This document shows, in pieces, positions 28,248-34,875 of a DNA stretch of 64,000 nt. The notes beneath the pieces are model-generated. The model did not search any database. It saw nothing but the letters and a program-made list of their open reading frames with translations, and was not told where the DNA came from. The position numbers and the translations under genes were made by a program. Origin of the DNA: Bacteroidales bacterium M8 (GTDB lineage: Bacteria; Bacteroidota; Bacteroidia; Bacteroidales; Muribaculaceae); contig LUJS01000023.1 of NCBI GenBank assembly GCA_001689495.1, forward strand, positions 124,001 through 188,000, read 5' to 3'. How positions within the stretch are numbered: the first letter of the stretch is position 1; the number at the start of each line of letters is the position of its first letter.

Positions 28248-29168
28248 GGGATTGGTTGATATATTGTTTCTTGGATGATAAGAGAGTATGTCTGCCCGGA
28301 GGGCGGTGCGGTCGAGGTGCAGGTATATCTGCGTGGTGGCTATGGACTCGTGTCCGAGCATCTGCTGTATGGCGCGCAGGTTGGCGCCACCTTCGAGCAG
28401 ATGCGTGGCAAACGAGTGCCTGAGCGTGTGGGGCGAGATGGTCTTGCGTATGCCCGCGGCCTCGGCCAGCCCGCGCACTATCTGGAACGCCCTCTGGCGT
28501 GTCAGCCTCGCGCCCCTGCGGTTGAGGAAGAGTATGTTCTCGTCGCCCGGCCTGACGCTCATGCGGGCGCGGTCCTTGAGCCAGTCGGCAATCTCCTCGA
28601 CGGCGACCTCGGACACCGGCACCATGCGCTCCTTGTCCCCCTTGCCGTGCACCACCAGATACCCCTCGTCGGGAAAGTATTTGGAGATCTCGAGGTTTAT
28701 CAGCTCGCTCACGCGCAGTCCGCAGCCATACAGGGTCTCCATGATGGCGCGGTCGCGCTGTGCCTCGGCCTTGAGGGGGTCTATGGCCTCGATCATGGCG
28801 TCGATCTCGGCAACGGTCAGCACCTCGGGCAGGTGCAGGCCGGTCTTGGGCGTCTCGAGCAACTCGGAGGGGTCTGCGTCGATATACTCCTCGCGCGTCA
28901 GCCAGCGGAAAAAGGACCTAACCCCGGCCACGACCCTTGCCTGCGTGCGCGGGGCTATGCCCAGATCGTGCATGTCGCCGATGAATAGCCTGAGGGTCTC
29001 GCAACTGACGTCGCGCAGCGGCGTGCCGCTCTCGGCCAGCCACGTCATCAGGCGTCCTATGTCCGAGAGGTATCCCTCGCGGGTGTTGTCCGATGCCCCT
29101 TTCTCGAGCAGGAGATAGAGGTCGTAGTCTCTCAGGGCGTTCTGTGGGTCGAGGTGGCGCAAGTGCAA
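28245..29168 (-). CDS. xerD: Site-specific tyrosine recombinase XerD
   Basis: A 307-residue recombinase that resolves chromosome dimers at dif with XerC and FtsK. An N-terminal SAM-like core-binding domain (about 10-95) precedes the catalytic domain. The catalytic residues are in LYGCGLRVSELINLEI (Arg), VHGKGDKERMVPVS (Lys), PHTLRHSFATHLLEGG (His-x2-Arg), MLGHESIATTQIYLHL (His and nucleophile Tyr). No ATG is available: a stop lies at 29178-29180 and the best start is TTG 29168, since the next Met is past the first conserved helix. The TAG stop is the first unit of a repeat array. Single-copy position in a housekeeping operon favours XerD over an integron or phage integrase. Confidence 0.9.
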   Translation of the reverse strand: MHLRHLDPQNALRDYDLYLLLEKGASDNTREGYLSDIGRLMTWLAESGTPLRDVSCETLRLFIGDMHDLGIAPRTQARVVAGVRSFFRWLTREEYIDADPSELLETPKTGLHLPEVLTVAEIDAMIEAIDPLKAEAQRDRAIMETLYGCGLRVSELINLEISKYFPDEGYLVVHGKGDKERMVPVSEVAVEEIADWLKDRARMSVRPGDENILFLNRRGARLTRQRAFQIVRGLAEAAGIRKTISPHTLRHSFATHLLEGGANLRAIQQMLGHESIATTQIYLHLDRTALRADILSYHPRNNISTNP

Positions 29169-29177
29169 TGTCGTGTC

Positions 29178-29651
29178 TTAGAGTATGACGTCAAAGTTCT
29201 GGGGCGGGAGGTCGGGGCGCATCACAATGACGGCGCTCTCTCCGTCGGTGAATATCATGCCGTGGTCGCGCGGGGCGGCCACGAGCGCGGGATCTGCGTG
29301 GCGGGCTATCACCACCCCCGTCGGGGGTATGTATGCATCGCCGACCACCGCCACGGGGGCGTCGCCGCGGGTCAGCCTGATGCGGCTGTCGGCGGCGAGG
29401 ATGGCATGGCGCCGTGCCTCGGTGAGGGTGTCGTCGACCCTGACGGAGTCGGGGGCAAACTCGCAGACGAGCCTGAACAGCAGCCTGAGCCGCCGCGGGT
29501 CCTCGCCGCCGGCCGCGGCCATGCGGTCTATCTCGGGGTAGGCGTAATACTGCCCCGGGTCGCGCAACACCGTGGTGACCAGCCTGAAGGCAAACGGCGA
29601 ATGGACGCCGTGGCCCCTCATGCGCCAGCGGCGGCGCAGGGCGTCAAGCAT
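29178..29651 (-). CDS. Hypothetical protein with HGVHSPF motif
   Basis: A 157-residue soluble protein. The N-terminal RGHGVHSPFAFRLVTTVL and the nearby YYAYPEI are recurrent in a Bacteroidota family often labelled methyltransferase-like. However, I see no glycine-rich SAM-binding loop here, and the protein is short. The rest contains several beta-strand-like hydrophobic stretches (APVAVVGDAYI, GVVIARHADP, AVIVMRPDLP). It overlaps the yfhO gene by 8 bp and lies 9 bp from xerD, so it is certainly within the operon. Function unknown. Confidence 0.65.
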   Translation of the reverse strand: MLDALRRRWRMRGHGVHSPFAFRLVTTVLRDPGQYYAYPEIDRMAAAGGEDPRRLRLLFRLVCEFAPDSVRVDDTLTEARRHAILAADSRIRLTRGDAPVAVVGDAYIPPTGVVIARHADPALVAAPRDHGMIFTDGESAVIVMRPDLPPQNFDVIL

Positions 29652-32214
29652 CGCCGGGGGCGGGGTCGCCGCCCTTGCGGCCCCTCGCGCCGACGACCAT
29701 GGCCGCGATGACGAGGATATAGATGGCTATGACTGCGGCCTTGGCCACGCCGTCGGTGGTGTGGATGGACTGCGGGTCGAATGTCATTTCGATGGTGTGC
29801 TCGCCGGCGGGTATCCGCATGGCGCGCAGCACGTAGTTGACGCGCCCTATCGGAGCCTCCTGACCGTCAACGGTGGCCTTCCAGCCCCACGGGAAGTATA
29901 TCTCGGAGAACACGGCCAGGCGGTCGGTCGACGACTTGGAGTGGTATGTGAGCCTGTTGGGGGCGTATGACGTCTCGACGATCATGTCGGTCGAGTCGCC
30001 GGGCGCGGCGTTGCCCAGAATGTCGGCAAAGCGTCTGTCGGCCACGGCCTCGCGGCTCGGATCTATCCTCGAGAGTCCGGCCATCTCGCCGTCGGGATTC
30101 TCGGCGTATGCCACGCGGTCTACGAACCAAGCGTTGCCCAGAGCCTCGGGGTTGAGCAGCGGCGAGCCGTCCATGCCCACCACATAGCGTGCGTTGAGCA
30201 TGTTGAGCACGTTCCAGTCGGCGTCGGTCTGCTCGCCGCGGGTGAACGAGGCCAGATGGCGGTCTATCAGGTCCTGATAGCGTGTCAGCTTGGCGGCGTG
30301 GTATCCGCCTATCATCTTGTGATAGTATGACGGGTCGGCGCTATAGAAGCGGGGTATGTCCATGACCCTGAAGTTCATCACCGTGTCGCGCAATATCACG
30401 TCGTCGGCCGCGGTCTTGGCGATGAGGGGACCGACGCTGACCTGCTGCGGGGCAAAGCTGTCGTGGCTCAGATAGCGCTTGTTGACGGTATAGAGGTCTA
30501 CGAGCACCACGGCGCCGACGAGCGCGGCGGTGACGAAGGCGTTCATCTTGCCCTTGAGATAGAAGAACAGCAGTACGAATCCGGCGGCCACCACCAGCAG
30601 CGAGCGCAGGGCGTCGGCCTTGACCATGCCGAGTCGCAGGCTCTCGACGGCGTTATAGATGGCCGGATTCGACAGCGAGAACTGCGAGGCGGTCTGGCGG
30701 TCATAGCCCTGCTGCATCAGCGACGAGGTGAGATACTGGTCTATCATGCGGTCATTCTCCGAAATGGCGCTGCCGAACATGCCGGGCACCACCCATGCCA
30801 GCAGGCAGAAGACCGCCGTGACGCCAAAGCACCAGCACAGGGGCTTGATCCAGCCCTTGCGCTCGTCGTCGGTGGTGGTGACGAGTCTCTGCAGGGCCAT
30901 GACACCGAGCAGCGGCATGGTGAACTCGGCTATGACGAGGATGCTCTCGACCGTGCGGAACTTGGAGTACATCGGGGCTATGGAGAGCATGATGTCGGTG
31001 AACGTCATGGCGTGGCGTCCCCATGCCAGCACTATCGAGAAGACCGTGAGCACCACCAGCGCCCACTTGACCGGGCCGCGCACGATGACGCACCCCAATA
31101 TGAACAGCGCGAATATCAGCGCCCCCACGTAGACGGGGCCGTTGGTGCCCTCGGGGTCGCCGAAATACTGGCTCAGGAAGCCGAGATACTGGCCCTGCAT
31201 GGCGTCGAGCTCGCCCGACTGCATGGCCTCCTTGGCGGCGTCGGTCTCGGCCAGATTCATGGCCGTCATCTGCCCGCCTGTCGGACGTGCCGACGAGCCA
31301 CCCTTGATGTTTGGTATCAGCAGCGAGAATGTCTCGGAGGGCTGATAGCTGTATTGCGTTATGTAGTCCTTGTCGAGGCCTCCGGTGGCCTGCGTGGCGT
31401 CCTGCACGGCGGCGGTGAGCTCGGAGTGGCGGCCACGGATGGTCTCCTTGGAGTATTCGTATGTATTGTACAGGCCGGGCAGGTTGGCGCACACGGCCAG
31501 TATGGCGGCACCGGCAAGCGCGCCGGTGGCCTTGAGCCACGACCGCATCCGCTTGCGGCGCATGTCGATGACCAGATAGGCTATGACCAGTCCGAGTATG
31601 ACGAAGAGGAAATAGTATGTCATCTGCACGTGGTTGCCCGCTATCTGCATCATGGCAAACAGGGCAGCCAGCGCGGCTCCGGCCAGATAGCACCCTCTGT
31701 AGCAGAGCATAACGCCCGCGATGGTGGGCGGGATGTAGGCAAGGGTGATGAACTTCCAGATATGGCCCGCGCCTATTATGATGATGAAATAGGTCGAGAA
31801 TCCGTAGGCTATGGCGCCGATCAGCGCCACGTACCACCGCATGCGCATGGCGATGGCCATGATGAAGAATCCGGTCATCATCATGGCCAGCAGCGACGAG
31901 GGCGAGGGGAGTCCCAGCCCCATGGCGGTGTTGATCCAGCCATAGAGGCGGGTCGAGGGATAGGAGGGAGAGATCTGGAACGTGGGCATGCCCGAGAAGA
32001 GCGAGTTGGTCCACCGCGAGGTCTCGCCCGTGGCCTCGGCATAGGCCTTGGCCTCCTGACCTATGGCGATGCCCTGCTGCATGTCGTGCTGGCGCAGGGT
32101 ATTGCCCTGCGAGGCATCGGGATAGAAGAACGCGAAAGCCACCAAGGCTATCACGGCAAGCCCGATCACGAACGTGAGCGGGCCGCGCAGTCTGTAGTCT
32201 GAGAGTGTCATCAT
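29644..32214 (-). CDS. YfhO family membrane protein
   Basis: An 856-residue multi-spanning protein with about 12-13 transmembrane helices and a large C-terminal extracytoplasmic domain. The N-terminal loop TGETSRWTNSLFSGMPTFQI is the hallmark of YfhO proteins, which are GT-C-like and linked in Gram-positives to glycosylation of lipoteichoic acid. In Bacteroidota their role is uncertain, with glycan assembly a reasonable inference. One more helix lies close to the C-terminus (about 825-850). It overlaps the lipoprotein gene upstream by 4 bp. Confidence 0.88.
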   Translation of the reverse strand: MMTLSDYRLRGPLTFVIGLAVIALVAFAFFYPDASQGNTLRQHDMQQGIAIGQEAKAYAEATGETSRWTNSLFSGMPTFQISPSYPSTRLYGWINTAMGLGLPSPSSLLAMMMTGFFIMAIAMRMRWYVALIGAIAYGFSTYFIIIIGAGHIWKFITLAYIPPTIAGVMLCYRGCYLAGAALAALFAMMQIAGNHVQMTYYFLFVILGLVIAYLVIDMRRKRMRSWLKATGALAGAAILAVCANLPGLYNTYEYSKETIRGRHSELTAAVQDATQATGGLDKDYITQYSYQPSETFSLLIPNIKGGSSARPTGGQMTAMNLAETDAAKEAMQSGELDAMQGQYLGFLSQYFGDPEGTNGPVYVGALIFALFILGCVIVRGPVKWALVVLTVFSIVLAWGRHAMTFTDIMLSIAPMYSKFRTVESILVIAEFTMPLLGVMALQRLVTTTDDERKGWIKPLCWCFGVTAVFCLLAWVVPGMFGSAISENDRMIDQYLTSSLMQQGYDRQTASQFSLSNPAIYNAVESLRLGMVKADALRSLLVVAAGFVLLFFYLKGKMNAFVTAALVGAVVLVDLYTVNKRYLSHDSFAPQQVSVGPLIAKTAADDVILRDTVMNFRVMDIPRFYSADPSYYHKMIGGYHAAKLTRYQDLIDRHLASFTRGEQTDADWNVLNMLNARYVVGMDGSPLLNPEALGNAWFVDRVAYAENPDGEMAGLSRIDPSREAVADRRFADILGNAAPGDSTDMIVETSYAPNRLTYHSKSSTDRLAVFSEIYFPWGWKATVDGQEAPIGRVNYVLRAMRIPAGEHTIEMTFDPQSIHTTDGVAKAAVIAIYILVIAAMVVGARGRKGGDPAPGDA

Positions 32215-32786
32215 TCGGCGGGACGAAGTTCGAGAGGAATCTCCTCGACCACGGCGGCCGAGTCTGTCGACACCGAGTCGGTCTCCTGAGGTTCGGCGGC
32301 CGTGAGCGAGCCGTCGTGTATTGCGTCATACTGCGTCAGGCGCTCGCGAAACGAGGTGGCCAGCGAGTCGAAGTCGACCGACGGGTTGACCTTGCGCGCC
32401 TTTGCGAAGGCCGCGCGGGTGTCTGACGGGTTGACGCTCAGCGCGATGTCATAGACATCGACATACTTGCGCAGGGTCTCGAGGTCGCGGCGCGAGTCCT
32501 TCTTGGCCACGGCCTCGTTGTGCACCGTGAGGAATGCCATCAGCACCTGCACGGTCTGGTCGGGTGTCAGGTCGTCGACAAACAGCGACATGCTGTCGGC
32601 CATGGCCGAGGCCGTCTCGAGCCGGCCCTCGGTCAGAGCGCGGGCCAGACGTGTGTTCTGCTGCTCGGCAGCCTCGAGGTCGGCGGCTTCGGGCGCGGGG
32701 TGCTCGGTTTCGGCCTTCCCGCCACAGGCCACGAACAGCAGGGCGGTCAGGATGAAGAGCAGCACCGAGATGAGAAGATTCTTCAT
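32211..32786 (-). CDS. Hypothetical lipoprotein
   Basis: A 191-residue protein with a signal peptide and lipobox ending at Cys21 (LLFVACGG). The rest is helical and charged, with an acidic C-terminus (ETDSVSTDSAAVVEEIP). No family is recognised. It lies 43 bp after def and overlaps yfhO by 4 bp. A role in the cell envelope is inferred from the lipobox and from co-transcription with a membrane glycan-type protein. Confidence 0.75.
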   Translation of the reverse strand: MKNLLISVLLFILTALLFVACGGKAETEHPAPEAADLEAAEQQNTRLARALTEGRLETASAMADSMSLFVDDLTPDQTVQVLMAFLTVHNEAVAKKDSRRDLETLRKYVDVYDIALSVNPSDTRAAFAKARKVNPSVDFDSLATSFRERLTQYDAIHDGSLTAAEPQETDSVSTDSAAVVEEIPLELRPAE

Positions 32787-32829
32787 TTGATTTATTCGGG
32801 GGGAGATGGTGATGTGTGTCGTTGTTGTG

Positions 32830-33393
32830 TTACTTCTTGCGGGGAGCGTACTTGACGGGATAGTCGCAGCGCGTGCGTCCGGTCACGATGTTGTTCAGCT
32901 TGCTCTTGATGAGCTGCTTGCGTATCATCGACACGTGGTCAATGTAGAGCGTGCCCTCCAGATGGTCGCACTCGTGCTGCACTATGCGGGCCAGAAAGCC
33001 CGAGATCTCGCGCTTTTGGGGCTCGAAGTTCTCGTCGACCCACTCGAGCAGTATGTGCTCGGTGCGGGTCACCTTCTCGCTCAGTCCGGGCAGGCTGAGG
33101 CACCCCTCCTCGCGGGTCACCTTCTCGCCGTCGAGCACGGTTACGCGGGGATTGATCAGCGTTAGCTTCTCGCCCTCGCATTCGGCGAAAGTGTCCTTGA
33201 GCACGTCGGCGTCGATGACCACGATGCGCTCGGCACGGCCAATCTGGGGCGCGGCCAGGCCGACCCCCTCGCTGGCATACATTGTCTCGAACATGTTGGC
33301 GATAAGATCTTTGAGACCCTCATGGTCTGAGGTGATGTCGGTACACTCCTTGCGCAGCACAGGGTGTCCGTAGAGATATACAGGCAGTTTCAT
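32830..33393 (-). CDS. def: Peptide deformylase
   Basis: A 187-residue metalloenzyme that removes the N-formyl group from nascent proteins. All three motifs are visible: GVGLAAPQIG, EEGCLSLPG (metal Cys) and QHECDHLEGTLYID (HExxH). ATG 33393 gives the normal N-terminus (MKLPVYLYGHPVLRK) and overlaps the ruvX stop by 4 bp; a longer frame only rereads ruvX. Confidence 0.97.
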   Translation of the reverse strand: MKLPVYLYGHPVLRKECTDITSDHEGLKDLIANMFETMYASEGVGLAAPQIGRAERIVVIDADVLKDTFAECEGEKLTLINPRVTVLDGEKVTREEGCLSLPGLSEKVTRTEHILLEWVDENFEPQKREISGFLARIVQHECDHLEGTLYIDHVSMIRKQLIKSKLNNIVTGRTRCDYPVKYAPRKK

Positions 33394-33806
33394 AGCGGAT
33401 TTGTATCGAGATAGGAGTTGAGTATGATGACGGCCGCCATGCGGTCTATGGCCCCCTTGTCCTGACGTGTCGAGCGGCGGAAACCACCCTCGATCATGGC
33501 GCGGTGAGCCAGCGTCGAGGTGAATCGCTCGTCCCACATCACTATCTCCATGCCCGGCAGCGCCTTGCGCAGGCGTCCCAGCGCGGGCGTGATATAGCGC
33601 ATCGACTCGCTGGGCTCGCCGCTCATGGTGGTGGGGAGGCCGACGATGATACGGTCTACGGGATTGGCGGCCACATAGTCACGGACAAAGGTCACGATCT
33701 CGGCCGACGGCACGGTGGCCAGAGCCGTCGCCACGATGCGCGCCGGGTCGGTCACGGCCACGCCGCAGCGCTTGCGACCGTAGTCTATGGCAAGAAGTCG
33801 TCCCAT
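33390..33806 (-). CDS. ruvX: Putative Holliday junction resolvase / 16S rRNA processing nuclease YqgF
   Basis: A 138-residue RNase H-fold protein. Motifs: LLAIDYGRKRCGVAVTD (first Asp), IIVGLPTTMSG, VMWDERFTSTLA (Glu) and DKGAIDRMAAVIILNSYLD (last Asp). The family (YqgF/RuvX) matures 16S rRNA and is sometimes called a Holliday junction resolvase. ATG 33806 is preferred; an in-frame TTG two codons earlier is possible. It is first in the operon ruvX-def-lipoprotein-yfhO-hypothetical-xerD-ettA. Confidence 0.92.
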   Translation of the reverse strand: MGRLLAIDYGRKRCGVAVTDPARIVATALATVPSAEIVTFVRDYVAANPVDRIIVGLPTTMSGEPSESMRYITPALGRLRKALPGMEIVMWDERFTSTLAHRAMIEGGFRRSTRQDKGAIDRMAAVIILNSYLDTNPL

Positions 33807-33826
33807 TCTCAACTGATTTCAAGGTG

Positions 33827-33834
33827 CAAAGTTA
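33827..33834 (-). promoter_or_regulatory. -7 element of the ruvX operon
   Basis: TAACTTTG on the minus strand, 20 bp before the ruvX ATG. No convincing -33 TTTG at the usual spacing. It is back-to-back with the rplS promoter 30 bp away. Confidence 0.45.
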
Positions 33835-33863
33835 AGAAAAAATCTGCAAAAACACTCATAATC

Positions 33864-33895
33864 TTTGGTATATCGGGCAATAATTCGTAACTTTG
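33864..33895 (+). promoter_or_regulatory. Promoter of rplS
   Basis: TTTG (33864-33867), a 20-bp spacer, then TAACTTTG (33888-33895): a full Bacteroidota consensus promoter. The rplS start is 83 bp further, leaving a leader of about 75 nt that could carry autoregulation by L19; no defined structure is seen there. Confidence 0.68.
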
Positions 33896-33978
33896 CGCCC
33901 GATTCCGCAATCTCTGGACGGGACATGCAGCCCGCTACATTGCGGATAATGTTCACATTTTAAACTTACAAAGGAAAA

Positions 33979-34338
33979 ATGGATTTAATCAAAGTAGTCG
34001 AAGAGGCATTTGCCACCGGCAAGCAGCACCCCGACTTTCAGCCCGGCGACACCATCACCGTGGCTTACCGCATCAAGGAAGGCAACAAGGAGCGTATCCA
34101 GCAGTATCGCGGCGTAGTCATCCGCATCTCGGGCGAGGGCACCAAGAAGCGCTTCACCGTACGCAAGATGTCTGACAACATCGGCGTAGAGCGTATCTTC
34201 CCCCTCGAGTCTCCGTTCATCGACTCGATCACCATCAACAAGTACGGCAAGGTGCGTCGCGCCAAGCTCTACTATCTCCGCGCCCTCACCGGCAAGAAGG
34301 CCCGCATCAAGGAGCGTCGCGTAGCCAAGAAGGCCTGA
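33979..34338 (+). CDS. rplS: 50S ribosomal protein L19
   Basis: A 119-residue ribosomal protein. The typical core is seen: FQPGDTITVAYRIKEGNKER, QQYRGVVIRISGEG, FTVRKMSDNIGVERIFPLES and GKVRRAKLYYLRALTGKKAR. It binds the 30S-50S interface. It is monocistronic, with its own promoter upstream and a strong terminator 38 bp downstream. The basic tail (IKERRVAKKA) is normal for the family. Confidence 0.97.
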   Translation: MDLIKVVEEAFATGKQHPDFQPGDTITVAYRIKEGNKERIQQYRGVVIRISGEGTKKRFTVRKMSDNIGVERIFPLESPFIDSITINKYGKVRRAKLYYLRALTGKKARIKERRVAKKA

Positions 34339-34375
34339 TCGCAGCCCCCCTTCCCTCTGACCGCAGAGAACAACT

Positions 34376-34411
34376 AAAAGCCGCCCGAGTCCAACCGACC
34401 CGGCGGCTTTT
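34376..34411 (+). terminator. Intrinsic terminator of rplS
   Basis: AAAAGCCGCC pairs with GGCGGCTTTT, with further imperfect pairing inside (CGAGTC with GACC). It ends in TTTTG and lies 38 bp after the rplS stop. Confidence 0.8.
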
Positions 34412-34774
34412 GTCATATATAATAATGAGTCCCACCACCGGCCCATGCGCCCCGCGGATGCGGGGCACCGCTTTAATAGCCTCGGGGCTTGCCCCGAGGT
34501 TGGAGCGCCCGACGATTGTTCGGGCTCCCGCAGGGTGTCCGAGCCCCGCGCGAGACATGCCACGTGGTTCGGACCTCTCCGAGGCCCTGTATTATCCATC
34601 CCACACCATCGCTCGTTCCTCGCTCGATGTGGGGCTTTGATTGCATCGCCGCCTCGCGGCTGGAATGGAACAGACAAATTTGGCCTCGCCCGATGTCGGG
34701 TGGCGATGTCGGGTGGCGTGGTGGTTTTTCTGTTAATTCGTCTGAAAATTAGGGGGAATTTCAAATAAAATTCG
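34412..34774. other. Gene-free structured stretch rich in short inverted repeats
   Basis: About 360 bp with no credible gene; the small frames here lack conserved content. It contains GCCCCGC-GGAT-GCGGGGC (34449-34466), a 9-bp stem CCTCGGGGC/GCCCCGAGG with a 2-nt loop (34480-34499), GCCCGA/TCGGGC (34507-34525), an imperfect CCCACA...TGTGGG pairing near 34600-34635, and a 13-bp tandem duplication (34691-34703, 34704-34716). It may be a REP-like element or a structured RNA; its nature is not settled. Confidence 0.6.
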
Positions 34775-34782
34775 TATATTTG
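34775..34782 (+). promoter_or_regulatory. -7 element of secDF
   Basis: TATATTTG on the plus strand, 93 bp before the chosen secDF ATG; no clear -33 TTTG. It rules out the longer N-terminal frame beginning at 34780, which would start inside the promoter. Confidence 0.45.
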
Positions 34783-34875
34783 CCCACCGAAACGGCAGGG
34801 TGCATTGCGCTCGGCCGTGATGTGATTGTAAATCAAATACTTAATTCATTAATACCCTTTCAGTTAATCAACACA

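Noticed and set aside
30463..32202. 579-codon plus-strand frame opposite yfhO
   Set aside because: Antisense shadow; yfhO has conserved N-terminal motifs and overlaps its neighbours properly.
34410..34770. Small plus-strand frames between rplS and secDF
   Set aside because: They cover hairpin-rich repeats, have no conserved content and conflict with the secDF promoter.
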